Below are positions 1-8,940 of a stretch of 64,000 nucleotides of DNA, one piece after another. The stretch comes from Leclercia adecarboxylata (GTDB taxonomy: Bacteria; Pseudomonadota; Gammaproteobacteria; Enterobacterales; Enterobacteriaceae). Under the pieces are notes generated by a model that saw nothing but the letters and a program-made list of their open reading frames with translations, had not been told where the DNA came from and searched no databases. The translations under genes and the position numbers were made by a program. Location of the stretch: NCBI RefSeq assembly GCF_023639785.1, contig NZ_CP098325.1, forward strand, positions 1,674,001 to 1,738,000, written 5' to 3'. Each line of letters starts with the position of its first letter. The first letter of the stretch is position 1.

Positions 1-2
1 GG

Positions 3-71
3 ATCTATAAACAGCGTTTCGCCCAGGAGTCGGTGATGCGCGTTGACCAGCCGGTGTGCGTGCAGTTTTAA
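3..71 (+). CDS. C-terminal fragment of an unidentified protein (partial)
   Basis: An open frame enters from the left edge and ends at the TAA at 69-71. It encodes the last 22 residues of a protein finishing in DQPVCVQF. I do not recognise the family from this tail. It is followed at once by REP palindromes, as expected at the end of a gene. Its relation to the neighbouring nucleoside permease is unknown. Confidence 0.5.
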   Translation: MYKQRFAQESVMRVDQPVCVQF

Positions 72-81
72 CCGTTTGTTC

Positions 82-152
82 TGCCGGGTGGCGCTAACGC
101 TTACCCGGCCTACGAAACACGTAGGCCCGTGCAAGCGCTAGCGCCGCCGGGC
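82..152. repeat. REP/BIME palindromic pair
   Basis: Two GC-rich imperfect palindromes of the REP type lie head to head. The first is at 84-108 (CCGGGTGGCGCTAACGC then TTACCCGG). The second, at about 126-152, contains GCAAGCGCTAGCG. They lie between converging gene ends, the usual place for REP elements, which can stabilise mRNA 3' ends. Confidence 0.7.
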
Positions 153-157
153 AACAA

Positions 158-1342
158 CTACAACACTAATCCCGCAAAGCTCGCCGATAACAGACTCACC
201 AGCGTTGCGCCATACACCAGACGCAAACCGAAGCGTGACACGACGTTACCCTGCTGCTCGTTCAGCCCCTTGATTGCCCCGGCCACAATGCCAATAGAGG
301 CAAAGTTGGCGAAGGAGACGAGGAATACCGACAGAATACCCAGCCCGCGCGGCGTCATCTGGGCGGCAATTTTTTGCAGCTCAATCATCGCCACAAACTC
401 GTTTGCCACCAGCTTGGTGGCCATAATACCGCCCGCGTGCAGGGCGTCGCTCAGCGGGATGCCTACCAGCCAGGCCAGCGGATAGAAAACATAGCCCAGG
501 ATCTGCTGGAAGCTCAGGCCAAACAGGCTGGAGAAGAGGGCATTGACCGCGCTTATCAGGGCGATAAAGCCAATCAGCATCGCCAGAATAATCATCGCCA
601 CTTTGAACCCGGCCAGAATATATTCCCCCAGCATCTCAAAGAAGCTCTGGGACTCATGCATCTTCTCCAGCTTAATTTCCGGCTCCGCTTCCGGGCGAGT
701 CGGGTTAATCACCGTCAGGATGATAAAGGTGCTGAACATATTCAGGATCAGCGCCGCCACCACATATTTTGCCTCGAGCATCGTCATATAAGCGCCAACG
801 ATAGACAGCGACACGGTGGACATTGCGGTGGCCGCCATGGTGAACAGACGACGGGACGAAAGATCCCCCAGAACCCCTTTGTAAGCAATGAAGTTTTCAG
901 ACTGACCGAGCGTCAGGGAGCTGATGGCGTTGAAGGATTCCAGTTTGCCCATGCCGTTCACTTTCGACAGCAGGGTGCCAACTACGCGAATAATCACCGG
1001 CAGAATACGCCAGTGCTGCAGAATACCGATCAGCGCGGAAATAAAGATAATCGGGCACAGCACGCCGAGGAAAATAAACGCCAGCCCTTTATCGCCCATC
1101 CCGCCAAATACAAAGTTGGTCCCTTCAGCGGCATATTTCAGTAGCGACTCGAAGAAGCCTGAAACGTACTGAATAACAAACAGGCCGCTTTCGGCGTGGA
1201 GGAAAAAGAACGCCAGCGCAATCTCAATCACAATAAGTTGAATGACGTAGCGAATGCGGACGTTGCGGCGGTCGAAGCTGACCAGCCAGGCCAGCGCAAG
1301 GATGACCACCAGCGCCAGCAGGAAGTGCAGGAATTGATACAT
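158..1342 (-). CDS. NupC-family concentrative nucleoside:H+ symporter
   Basis: This 394-residue inner-membrane permease imports nucleosides with protons. The sequence is hydrophobic throughout. It carries family signatures such as [33 protein letters not shown] and the C-terminal [18 protein letters not shown]. It resembles E. coli NupC (400 aa) more than NupX (YeiM) or YeiJ. The start at 1342 leaves a typical hydrophobic N-terminus. It is divergent from efeU, in the place where K-12 carries putP, so it is probably a NupC paralogue and not the nupC orthologue. The exact nucleoside preference cannot be read from sequence. Confidence 0.85.
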   Translation of the reverse strand: MYQFLHFLLALVVILALAWLVSFDRRNVRIRYVIQLIVIEIALAFFFLHAESGLFVIQYVSGFFESLLKYAAEGTNFVFGGMGDKGLAFIFLGVLCPIIFISALIGILQHWRILPVIIRVVGTLLSKVNGMGKLESFNAISSLTLGQSENFIAYKGVLGDLSSRRLFTMAATAMSTVSLSIVGAYMTMLEAKYVVAALILNMFSTFIILTVINPTRPEAEPEIKLEKMHESQSFFEMLGEYILAGFKVAMIILAMLIGFIALISAVNALFSSLFGLSFQQILGYVFYPLAWLVGIPLSDALHAGGIMATKLVANEFVAMIELQKIAAQMTPRGLGILSVFLVSFANFASIGIVAGAIKGLNEQQGNVVSRFGLRLVYGATLVSLLSASFAGLVL

Positions 1343-1517
1343 AGTTGATTTTCAGCAGATTAATGAGGCGCACATTTAGCCACAGCCTGTCGTAACCGTA
1401 AATGAACTTTTACGTCTTAACTTATAAACTTTTTAGTCACTTATGTGATTATTTTCCCGTTATGGTTTTACATCCTGTCATCAAAATGCAGCATATTTCG
1501 CTTGTATTTCTTATTGC

Positions 1518-1536
1518 CGTAATGATAATCACTATC
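1518..1536 (+). promoter_or_regulatory. Fur box upstream of efeU
   Basis: The 19-mer CGTAATGATAATCACTATC matches the Fur consensus GATAATGATAATCATTATC at 16 of 19 positions. It ends 56 bp before the efeU start. Fur repression of efeUOB under iron sufficiency is established in E. coli, so this is a confident operator prediction. Confidence 0.85.
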
Positions 1537-1592
1537 ACAAGAATTTACCTTTCTTTGCATCAGTTGACGGCGAAAAACATTCAGGGTGTCGC

Positions 1593-2426
1593 ATGTTCGT
1601 TCCATTTCTCATTATGTTACGCGAAGGGCTCGAAGCGGCCTTAATTGTCAGCCTCATTGCCAGCTATCTGAAACGTACCCAGCGGGGCCGCTGGATCGGG
1701 GTAATGTGGATTGGCGTCTTCCTTGCCGCCGCGCTGTGCCTGGGGCTGGGCATTGCCATCAACGAAACCACCGGCGAATTCCCGCAAAAAGAGCAGGAGC
1801 TGTTCGAAGGGATCGTGGCGGTGATTGCGGTGGTGATCCTCACCTGGATGGTGTTCTGGATGCGTAAGGTGTCCCGTAACGTGAAGGTTCAGCTTGAACA
1901 GGCGGTGGACAGCGCCCTGGCGAAAGGCAACCACCACGGCTGGGCGCTGATTATGATGGTCTTTTTCGCCGTGGCGCGGGAAGGGCTGGAGTCGGTCTTC
2001 TTCCTGCTCGCCGCCTTCCAGCAGGATGTCGGGATCTGGCCGCCGCTGGGTGCGGTGCTGGGCCTGGCAACCGCGGTGGTGCTCGGCTTCCTGCTCTACT
2101 GGGGCGGCATCCGTCTTAACCTGAGCGTCTTCTTCAAATGGACCAGCCTGTTTATTCTGCTGGTGGCCGCCGGGCTGGCCGCTGGCGCGGTCCGCGCCTT
2201 CCACGAGGCGGGCCTGTGGAATCACTTCCAGGCGGTGGCGTTCGACCTCAGTAACGTTCTCTCTACCCATTCCCTGACCGGTACCCTGCTCGAAGGCATC
2301 TTCGGCTATCAGGAGACGCCGAGCGTCAGCGAAGTGGCGATGTATTTCATCTATCTCATTCCGGCGCTGGCGCTGTTCTTTATACCGTCGCGTGCTGGCA
2401 CGCAGCCGTCGCAGTCTGCGCCCTGA
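1593..2426 (+). CDS. efeU: EfeU ferrous iron permease
   Basis: EfeU is an Ftr1-type inner-membrane permease that imports Fe(II) as part of the acid-induced EfeUOB system. The 277-residue protein has about seven hydrophobic segments. It has two REGLE motifs, at residues 10-14 and 129-133, in transmembrane segments; these REXXE motifs bind iron in the family. The frame is complete. In E. coli K-12 this gene is broken by a frameshift (ycdN), whereas here the system should be functional. It is the first gene of the operon, preceded by a Fur box, and efeO follows after 43 bp. Confidence 0.95.
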   Translation: MFVPFLIMLREGLEAALIVSLIASYLKRTQRGRWIGVMWIGVFLAAALCLGLGIAINETTGEFPQKEQELFEGIVAVIAVVILTWMVFWMRKVSRNVKVQLEQAVDSALAKGNHHGWALIMMVFFAVAREGLESVFFLLAAFQQDVGIWPPLGAVLGLATAVVLGFLLYWGGIRLNLSVFFKWTSLFILLVAAGLAAGAVRAFHEAGLWNHFQAVAFDLSNVLSTHSLTGTLLEGIFGYQETPSVSEVAMYFIYLIPALALFFIPSRAGTQPSQSAP

Positions 2427-2469
2427 AGGGCTCAATGTAGTTACAACATACTTTTTAAAGGGAAAGGTT

Positions 2470-3597
2470 ATGGCTATTCAACTTCGTCGCACCGCTTTGC
2501 AGGTGGGTATTGCCGCGCTGCTTACCTCCGCGTGTTATGTTCAGGCGGCCGATGTTCCGCAGGTGAAAGTCACCGTCAATGATAAGCAGTGTGAGCCGAT
2601 GACCATCACGGTCAACAGCGGTAAAACCCAGTTCATCATCCAGAACCACAGCCAGAAAGCGCTGGAGTGGGAGATCCTGAAGGGGGTAATGGTGGTGGAG
2701 GAGCGTGAAAACATCGCCCCGGGCTTTAGCCAGAAGATGACCGCCAACCTGCAGCCGGGCGAATATGACATGACCTGCGGTCTGCTCACCAACCCGAAAG
2801 GCAAGCTGATTGTTAAAGGTGCCGCCACCGCCGATGCCGCCAAAGGCGCGGGGCTGTTGAGCCTGGGCGACGCCATTACCGCTTATAATGCGTATGTAAC
2901 CAAAGAGACCGCCGATCTGGTTGCGGGCACCAAAGCCTTTACCGACGCGGTAAAAGCTGGCGATATCGAAAAAGCTAAATCGCTGTATGCGCCAACCCGA
3001 CAGCACTACGAGCGCATCGAGCCGATTGCCGAGCTGTTCTCCGACCTCGACGGCAGCATCGACGCCCGTGAAGATGACTACGAACAGAAAGCCGCCGATC
3101 CGAAATTCACCGGTTTCCACCGTCTGGAGAAAGCCCTGTTTGGCGACAACACCACTAAAGGCATGGAGCAGTATGCGGAGCAGCTGAACAGCGACGTGCT
3201 GGAGCTGCAAAAACGCATCAGCGAGCTGGCCTTCCCGCCGTCAAAAGTGGTGGGTGGCGCAGCTGGCCTGATTGAAGAAGTGGCCGCCAGCAAGATCAGC
3301 GGTGAAGAAGATCGCTACAGCCATACCGACCTGTGGGACTTCCAGGCCAACGTTGAAGGCGCCCAGAAGATTGTTGACCTGCTGCGTCCGCAGCTGCAGA
3401 AAGACAACGGCGAACTGCTGGCAAAAGTGGATGCGAACTTCAAGAAAGTGAACACCATTCTGGCGAAATATCGTACCAAAGATGGCTTTGAAACCTACGA
3501 CAAACTGACCGATGCCGACCGTAATGCCCTGAAAGGGCCGATTACCACCCTGGCAGAAGATCTGGCTCAGCTGCGTGGCGTACTGGGCCTGGACTAA
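2470..3597 (+). CDS. efeO: EfeO periplasmic iron-uptake component (cupredoxin + M75 domain)
   Basis: EfeO is the periplasmic partner of EfeU/EfeB and is thought to bind iron and pass it to the permease. The start at 2470 follows an AAAGGGAAAGG ribosome site and gives 375 residues, the E. coli length. A signal peptide ends near VQA-AD (residues 24-28). A cupredoxin-like domain follows (about 30-115), with CEPMTITV and a DMTCG cysteine. The C-terminal imelysin/M75 domain carries HRLE (HXXE) at 217-220. efeB starts 4 bp after the stop. Confidence 0.95.
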   Translation: MAIQLRRTALQVGIAALLTSACYVQAADVPQVKVTVNDKQCEPMTITVNSGKTQFIIQNHSQKALEWEILKGVMVVEERENIAPGFSQKMTANLQPGEYDMTCGLLTNPKGKLIVKGAATADAAKGAGLLSLGDAITAYNAYVTKETADLVAGTKAFTDAVKAGDIEKAKSLYAPTRQHYERIEPIAELFSDLDGSIDAREDDYEQKAADPKFTGFHRLEKALFGDNTTKGMEQYAEQLNSDVLELQKRISELAFPPSKVVGGAAGLIEEVAASKISGEEDRYSHTDLWDFQANVEGAQKIVDLLRPQLQKDNGELLAKVDANFKKVNTILAKYRTKDGFETYDKLTDADRNALKGPITTLAEDLAQLRGVLGLD

Positions 3598-3601
3598 GTT
3601 G

Positions 3602-4885
3602 ATGAACAAGTATGATGAGTACGACGTCGCTGAACCTTCACGGCGTCGGTTGTTAAAAGGGGTAGGGGCGCTTGGCGGCGCCCTGGCTCTGGCAGGTGGC
3701 TGTCCGGTGGCGCATGCGGCAAAACCGCAGAGCGCGCCGGGCACGCTCTCCCCGGATGCGCGGATGGAGACGCAGCCGTTTCATGGCCTGCATCAGGCCG
3801 GGATCTTAACCCCGCAGCAGGCATCAATGATGCTGGTGGCCTTTGACGTGCTGGCCAGCGATAAAAGCGAGCTGGAACGCCTGTTCCGCCTGCTGACCCA
3901 GCGCATCACCTTTCTGACCACCGGCGGCCCTGCCCCCGACACGCCAAACCCGCGCCTTCCGCCGATGGATTCCGGGATCCTTGGGGCCTTTATCGCCCCG
4001 GATAACCTCACCATGACGGTTTCGCTGGGCGCCTCGCTGTTTGACGATCGCTTCGGCCTGGCCGCGCTTAAACCCACATCGTTACAAAAAATGGTGCGTT
4101 TCCCGAATGATTCACTGGATGCGGCGCTGTGTCATGGCGATCTGCTGATCCAGATCTGCGCCAACACCCAGGACACGGTGATCCATGCCCTGCGTGACCT
4201 CATCAAGCACACCCCGGATCTGCTGAGCGTGCGCTGGAAACGGGAAGGATTTATCTCTGACCACGCCGCGCGCAGCAAAGGCAAAGAGACGCCGGTGAAT
4301 CTGCTCGGCTTTAAGGATGGGACCGCCAATCCGAACAGCCAGGATGCGGCGTTAATGGACAGCGTGGTGTGGGTCACCGCCGATCAGGGCGAACCGGCCT
4401 GGGCGGTGGGCGGCAGCTATCAGGCGGTGCGCATTATCCAGTTCCGCGTGGAGTTCTGGGACCGGACGCCGCTCAAAGAGCAGCAGACCATTTTTGGTCG
4501 CGACAAGCAAAGCGGTGCGCCGCTGGGCATGAAGCACGAGCACGATGTACCGGATTATGCCAGCGACCCGGAGGGCAACGTTATCGCTCTCGACAGCCAT
4601 ATTCGTCTTGCGAACCCGCGTACAAAGGAGACTGAGCAAAACCTGATGATGCGCCGGGGATACAGCTACTCGCTGGGGGTGACCAACGCCGGCCAGCTGG
4701 ATATGGGGCTGCTGTTTGTCTGCTTCCAGCACGATCTGGAGAAGGGGTTTTTGACCGTCCAGAAGCGCTTAAACGGCGAAGCGCTGGAGGAGTACGTTAA
4801 GCCGATTGGTGGCGGTTACTTCTTTGCCCTGCCGGGCGTGCAGGATAAAAATGGCTGGCTGGCTCAGGGGCTGCTCGAAGCCTGA
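3602..4885 (+). CDS. efeB: EfeB Tat-exported DyP-type heme peroxidase
   Basis: EfeB is a periplasmic heme peroxidase of the dye-decolorising family that works with EfeUO in iron acquisition. It has been proposed to oxidise Fe(II) or to take part in heme iron release. The ATG at 3602 gives 427 residues. The N-terminus has a twin-arginine signal (SRRRLLKG, then a hydrophobic stretch ending AHA). The DyP signature GFKDG is at 236-240 with the catalytic aspartate at 239. The stop is followed by a strong terminator, closing the efeUOB operon. Confidence 0.95.
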   Translation: MNKYDEYDVAEPSRRRLLKGVGALGGALALAGGCPVAHAAKPQSAPGTLSPDARMETQPFHGLHQAGILTPQQASMMLVAFDVLASDKSELERLFRLLTQRITFLTTGGPAPDTPNPRLPPMDSGILGAFIAPDNLTMTVSLGASLFDDRFGLAALKPTSLQKMVRFPNDSLDAALCHGDLLIQICANTQDTVIHALRDLIKHTPDLLSVRWKREGFISDHAARSKGKETPVNLLGFKDGTANPNSQDAALMDSVVWVTADQGEPAWAVGGSYQAVRIIQFRVEFWDRTPLKEQQTIFGRDKQSGAPLGMKHEHDVPDYASDPEGNVIALDSHIRLANPRTKETEQNLMMRRGYSYSLGVTNAGQLDMGLLFVCFQHDLEKGFLTVQKRLNGEALEEYVKPIGGGYFFALPGVQDKNGWLAQGLLEA

Positions 4886-4891
4886 TTAGCG

Positions 4892-4924
4892 TCCCGCTTA
4901 CCCCTTAAGCGGGATGATTTTTTT
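4892..4924 (+). terminator. efeUOB terminator
   Basis: TCCCGCTTA pairs with TAAGCGGGA around a 5-nt loop, and a T-rich tract follows. It lies 6 bp after the efeB stop. Confidence 0.85.
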
Positions 4925-4940
4925 CCGTGCCTCTATCTCC

Positions 4941-4958
4941 TTGTTATAATTCTGTAAT
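4941..4958 (+). promoter_or_regulatory. Pho box of phoH
   Basis: TTGTTATAATTCTGTAAT matches the 18-bp PhoB consensus (CTGTCATAAATCTGTCAC) at 13 of 18 positions. It keeps both TGT half-sites 11 bp apart. phoH is a PhoB-activated gene in E. coli, which supports the call. It lies 151 bp before the chosen phoH start. Confidence 0.65.
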
Positions 4959-5109
4959 AGTCCCATAGCAGACTAAGTGAAACTGTAGGGCGAGTCTTAA
5001 AAGTTGCATTCAGGTAAAAATAATGTTGCATTCATGCTAAATCCTGATGTACTTACTTTAAGAAAGCGGTAAATCTTACAGTGAACATGAATCACTCTGG
5101 AGATCGCGG

Positions 5110-6180
5110 ATGGTTGGGTCCTGTACTGGACAAGGTAAACGTAAAAACCGCAGCACCCGGCGCGGAGGCTCAAACTCCGGCAGCGATTTCTTCACCGAAA
5201 AATTCTCCCCCTCCACAGCAAATCCTGATTTTACCGACCCGTCGAACGGTGAGCATAGCGATCCGGCGGCGTCATTTAACCAAGCAAGCTATGGCTTAGA
5301 AGGAAGCCAACCCTCAGATGTTTGTTCGCCTAATCGCACTGATTCCAGTGCGAGTGATGAATACCAACAACTCAAGGTGCTATCCATGGGAAGACAAAAA
5401 GCAGTGATCAAAGCTCGTCGTGAAGCGAAACGTGTGCTGAGACGGGATTCACGCAGCCATAAACAGCGTGAAGAAGAGTCGGTCACCTCGCTTGTGCAGA
5501 TGAGTGGCGTTGAAGCAATTGGCATGGCGCGGGACTGCCGTGATACAACCCCAATTGCAGCGCGCAATGACGCTCAGGCGCAGTACCTGAATGCTATTGA
5601 GAGTAAGTCGCTTATCTTCGCCACCGGCGAAGCCGGGTGTGGGAAAACGTGGATAAGTGCAGCCAAAGCGGCGGAGGCTCTGATTCATAAGGACGTTGAC
5701 AAGATCATTGTTACCCGTCCGGTATTGCAGGCTGATGAAGATCTCGGCTTCTTGCCCGGCGATATTTCGGAGAAGTTTGCGCCTTATTTCCGGCCCGTGT
5801 ATGACGTGCTGGTGAAGCGTCTGGGCGCATCTTTTATGCAGTACTGCCTGCGGCCAGAAATCGGTAAGGTAGAAATTGCGCCGTTCGCCTATATGCGCGG
5901 ACGTACATTTGAAAATGCAGTTGTGATTCTCGACGAGGCTCAGAACGTAACTGCTGCGCAAATGAAGATGTTCTTAACGCGCCTCGGGGAAAACGTGACG
6001 GTAATCGTGAACGGTGACATCACCCAGTGCGATCTGCCGACCGGCGTCAAATCGGGTCTGAGCGATGCGCTGGCACGTTTCGAGGAAGATGAGATGGTGG
6101 GCATCGTACGTTTCGATAAAGACGACTGCGTGCGCTCGGCGCTGTGCCAGCGGACGCTGCAGGTCTACTCCCGGTCATAG
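5110..6180 (+). CDS. phoH: PhoH phosphate-starvation-inducible P-loop NTPase
   Basis: PhoH is a cytoplasmic ATP-binding protein of the PhoH family, linked to RNA metabolism and induced by phosphate starvation. The 356-residue frame (E. coli about 354) opens at 5110 after a GGAGA ribosome site. Its first 90 residues are low-complexity and rich in Ser, Asp and Arg. The conserved region begins near the internal Met at residue 93. Walker A is GEAGCGKT at 173-180, and Walker B is VVILDEAQN. The shorter start at 5386 (264 aa) cannot be excluded. A Pho box lies upstream. Confidence 0.93.
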   Translation: MVGSCTGQGKRKNRSTRRGGSNSGSDFFTEKFSPSTANPDFTDPSNGEHSDPAASFNQASYGLEGSQPSDVCSPNRTDSSASDEYQQLKVLSMGRQKAVIKARREAKRVLRRDSRSHKQREEESVTSLVQMSGVEAIGMARDCRDTTPIAARNDAQAQYLNAIESKSLIFATGEAGCGKTWISAAKAAEALIHKDVDKIIVTRPVLQADEDLGFLPGDISEKFAPYFRPVYDVLVKRLGASFMQYCLRPEIGKVEIAPFAYMRGRTFENAVVILDEAQNVTAAQMKMFLTRLGENVTVIVNGDITQCDLPTGVKSGLSDALARFEEDEMVGIVRFDKDDCVRSALCQRTLQVYSRS

Positions 6181-6633
6181 CATAACCTTCTCGTTTTACT
6201 TGCTTCCTGTAACCTCTTCCCGGCGTAATGCCGGGAAGCTGCGTCTGACGCCTCGGTTGAAATGCACTTGCGGTTGTCTTTCACAAGATCATATTATGAT
6301 GATGACATATTTATTTCATATACAAAATGCCGGGTATTACGCGGTGTTTTGCTGTATCTATAAGTCTTGTTGTTAACTCAATCGGTTTTTTAATAAAAAT
6401 GGCAGAAGTGTGATATTAATTCGTAATACCCACAAAATATGTATGAAAACCATGATCAGGCTAATTATAAATAATCAATTAAACGTGAATGTTGTCACAA
6501 TTCATTACTGCCAGGCGAATATTCAGTTGGTAACTTTCGGGCTATTATCTATGTTTCGTAGTCAATCAAACACAATTCTAAAAAGAAACTCCAGGGAAGA
6601 CTTATCTCTGGACCATCACGCTGAGGGCCATAC
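6181..6633. other. AT-rich intergenic region between phoH and the AGCS gene
   Basis: This 453-bp AT-rich stretch contains no convincing gene. It starts with a perfect 9-bp hairpin (CTTCCCGGC ... GCCGGGAAG, 6216-6238) that could end phoH mRNA, although no T tract follows. Just before the AGCS start is a small leader hairpin, CCAGGGA...TCTCTGG, at about 6593-6613. Short frames here have no ribosome sites or recognisable content. Confidence 0.5.
6216..6238 (+). terminator. Hairpin after phoH
   Basis: A 9-bp perfect stem with loop GTAAT lies 35 bp past the phoH stop. There is no following T run, so it may be a processing or stabilising hairpin and not an intrinsic terminator. Confidence 0.45.
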
Positions 6634-8127
6634 ATGAACGAACTGGTTAGTGCAATTAATGGTGTTATCTGGAGCCCGGCGTTAATATTTTTATGCCTGG
6701 GTGTCGGTCTTTATTTCTCATTGCGTAGTCGCTTTTTACAATTACGCCATGTCAAACATATGGTGGCTCTGATGTTCCAGGGGCGTGCCACGGATGCAGG
6801 CGTATCGTCGTTTCAGGCACTGACAATGACGCTGGCGGGGCGCGTGGGGACCGGGAACATCGCGGGTGTGGCAACTGCCATTACCTTTGGCGGGCCAGGT
6901 GCGCTCTTCTGGATGTGGATGGTGGCGTTTTTGGGTGCCAGCTCCGCTTTTGTTGAATCCACTCTCGGTCAGGTTTATAAAGAAAAAATCAACGGCGAAT
7001 ATCGTGGCGGTCCTGCCTTCTATATTGAAAAAGGTTTGGGCGTGAAATGGTACGCATGGTTATTTGCTATTGTGACTATTTTCTCCTGCGGCTTATTACT
7101 TCCTGGTGTACAGGCAAACTCAATTGGCGCCAGCCTGGATATTGCCTTTGGTCTCGATCCAAATGTCACCGCCGCATTATTGGCTATATTATTAAGTTTT
7201 ATTATTTTTGGTGGTGTGAAAAGGATCGCCAGCTTTAGCAGCATGGTGGTTCCTTTTATGGCGCTCGGCTATATTATTGTCGCCTGCGTTATTATCGCCA
7301 TTAATATTGAGCAACTTCCTTCTGTTATTCTGCTGATCTGGAAAAGCGCATTTGGCCTTGAAGCAGGCTTTGGTGCTGTTCTGGGGCAGGCAATAATGTG
7401 GGGCGTTAAGCGCGGGGTTTATTCCAACGAAGCGGCGCAGGGTACAGGGCCACATGCTTCCTCAGCGGCCGAAGTGAGCCATCCGGCGAAACAGGGTCTG
7501 GTGCAGGCCTTCTCAGTCTATATCGATACGCTGTTCGTCTGCTCCGCGACCGGGTTCATGCTGTTGATTACCGGGTTGTATAACGTTCAGGGCGTCGACG
7601 GCGCGGCAATCTATACAGGGATTGCAGGCGTGGCGGCAGGCCCTGGTTATGTGCAGACCGCCATGGAAAGCATGATGCCTGGCTTTGGTAATTACTTTGT
7701 TGCCATTGCGCTGTTCTTCTTTGCTTTCACCACTATTATTGCCTACTACTATATTGCTGAAACAAATATTGCCTTTATTAACCGCAAAATTAACCGCCCA
7801 TGGCTGACCTTTTTGCTGAAAATATTTCTGTTAACGTCCACGGTATATGGCACCGTGCGTACGGCGGATCTGGCATGGGGGTTGGGTGATATTGGGGTCG
7901 GCCTGATGGCATGGCTTAACATTATTGCAATTGTTCTTTTACATAAAAAAGCATTTGCCAGTCTTAAAGATTATGAAACCCAGAAGTCGCAAGGTATCGA
8001 TCCGCAATTTGATCCGATTCGACTTGGGATTAAAAATGCCGATCACTGGGTTAAAGACCGTAAAGATGAAAACCTGGCGAACGCAGGTCAGACATCGCCT
8101 CTACCGGGAGGTCGTACAATAAGCTGA
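6634..8127 (+). CDS. AGCS-family sodium:alanine/glycine symporter
   Basis: This 497-residue inner-membrane carrier of the alanine/glycine:cation symporter family takes up small amino acids with sodium. About ten hydrophobic segments are visible. The family signature RVGTGNIAGVATAITFGGPGA lies near residues 70-90, and the conserved IYT, GVKRGVYSNEA and DTLFVCSATG stretches follow. It is related to E. coli YaaJ but clearly a paralogue. It occupies the space between phoH and serX that holds the pga genes in K-12. It is monocistronic and ends at a terminator. The exact substrate is not determinable. Confidence 0.88.
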   Translation: MNELVSAINGVIWSPALIFLCLGVGLYFSLRSRFLQLRHVKHMVALMFQGRATDAGVSSFQALTMTLAGRVGTGNIAGVATAITFGGPGALFWMWMVAFLGASSAFVESTLGQVYKEKINGEYRGGPAFYIEKGLGVKWYAWLFAIVTIFSCGLLLPGVQANSIGASLDIAFGLDPNVTAALLAILLSFIIFGGVKRIASFSSMVVPFMALGYIIVACVIIAINIEQLPSVILLIWKSAFGLEAGFGAVLGQAIMWGVKRGVYSNEAAQGTGPHASSAAEVSHPAKQGLVQAFSVYIDTLFVCSATGFMLLITGLYNVQGVDGAAIYTGIAGVAAGPGYVQTAMESMMPGFGNYFVAIALFFFAFTTIIAYYYIAETNIAFINRKINRPWLTFLLKIFLLTSTVYGTVRTADLAWGLGDIGVGLMAWLNIIAIVLLHKKAFASLKDYETQKSQGIDPQFDPIRLGIKNADHWVKDRKDENLANAGQTSPLPGGRTIS

Positions 8128-8140
8128 TGGTGTGAAAATA

Positions 8141-8167
8141 GCCCGTACGAAAGTGCGGGCTTTTTTA
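8141..8167 (+). terminator. Terminator of the AGCS gene
   Basis: GCCCGTAC GAAA GTGCGGGC is followed by TTTTTT, 13 bp after the stop. The stem and the following ATATGGCGG closely resemble the terminator and tRNA-end module in the neighbouring repeat array, so it may be derived from that array. Confidence 0.9.
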
Positions 8168-8186
8168 TATGGCGGAGAAAAGGTCA

Positions 8187-8468
8187 GGGTTTTGGATTGC
8201 GTGAACATGCCTGATGGCGCTTCGCTTATCAGGCCTACGGGATTGAAGCCGGTTGTGGGTCTGGTAGGTCGGGTAAGCGAAGCGCCACCCGACGCTTTGT
8301 TCCTGCATCCCTTTGGGAAAGGGGGGAGGGTTTTGGATTCGGTGCACATGCCTGATGGCGCTTCGCTTATCAGGCCTACGGGATTGAAGGCGGTTGTGGG
8401 TCTGGTAGGTCGGGTAAGCGAAGCGCCACCCGACGCTTTGTTCCCTCGCCCCTTTGGGGAGAGGGCTA
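8187..8468. repeat. Tandem 141-bp direct repeat with REP palindromes
   Basis: Two near-identical units begin at 8187 and 8328. Each contains a REP-like palindrome (GCCTGATGGCGCTTCGCTTATCAGGC) and, about 60 bp on, an inverted one (GGTCGGGTAAGCGAAGCGCCACCCGAC). The pairing of opposed REPs is typical of a BIME. The second unit runs into the 0.62-kb array repeat. Confidence 0.8.
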
Positions 8469-8536
8469 GGGTGAAGGGCCTGGCGCGCACGGTGCCAAAA
8501 CTGGCACCGGGGGGGATTGACTCGCTGGCGCTCGCC

Positions 8537-8614
8537 GTTACTCGGCCCATCCCTGGGCCTCGCCCCTTTGGGGCCAACGCAAGCGTTGTTCAAAAACGCT
8601 CCCGCCGTTTTTGT
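8537..8614. repeat. 78-bp hairpin module inserted in array unit 2, copy 1
   Basis: Relative to the first array unit, this unit carries about 77 extra bases between CTCGCC and GCGGGCAG. The insert is a row of palindromes: GGCC-TCG-CCCC-TTT-GGGGCC, then AACGC-AAGCGTT, then AAAAACG...CGTTTTT. The same module is in array 2 (11895-11972), and a variant lies near mdtH (39162-39229). Confidence 0.7.
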
Positions 8615-8717
8615 GCGGGCAGCCCACTCACTGCGTTCGCGGTCTGTCCAACTGGCTGCGCCAGTTGTCGAACCCCGGTCGGGGGTTCTCGTCCCCCCCG
8701 CAGGCGTGCAATAAGCG

Positions 8718-8745
8718 AAAAAAAAGCCCGCATTTTCATGCGAGC
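8718..8745 (-). terminator. Second array terminator, copy 1
   Basis: On the minus strand GCTCGCAT GAAA ATGCGGGC is followed by eight T. It lies directly after the 19-nt tRNA 3'-end copy at 8759-8777. This is the same arrangement as after the intact tRNA. Confidence 0.75.
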
Positions 8746-8758
8746 TCTTCTTTGAATA

Positions 8759-8777
8759 TGGCGGTGAGGGGGGGATT
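8759..8777 (-). repeat. 19-nt tRNA-Ser 3'-end relic, copy 1
   Basis: The sequence is identical to the last 19 nt of the tRNA gene at 8941-8959, including the CCA end, and then diverges. The offset is 182 bp. In E. coli the tyrT operon has 178-bp repeats that also carry 19 bp of the tRNA 3' end (rtT repeats). Confidence 0.85.
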
Positions 8778-8900
8778 GACTCGCTTCGCTCGCCCTGCGG
8801 GCAGCCTGTTCGCTGCACTCTCAGGCTGTCCAACTGGCTGCGCCAGTTGTCGAACCCCGGTCGGGGGTTCTCATCCCCCCCGCAGCGGAGAATATAAAAG

Positions 8901-8926
8901 AAAAAAGCCCGTACTTTCGTACGAGC
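8901..8926 (-). terminator. Terminator of first tRNA-Ser gene
   Basis: Minus-strand GCTCGTAC GAAA GTACGGGC is followed by TTTTTT, 15 nt beyond the tRNA 3' end. Confidence 0.9.
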
Positions 8927-8940
8927 TCTTATCTCGAAGA

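Noticed and set aside
374-1144. A 256-codon frame antisense to the NupC-family gene
   Set aside because: It is very rich in His, Gln and Arg, which is typical of a reverse-complement shadow of a membrane protein gene.
5081-5299. A 72-codon frame overlapping the phoH 5' end in another frame
   Set aside because: The phoH frame has the better ribosome site and continues into the conserved domain.
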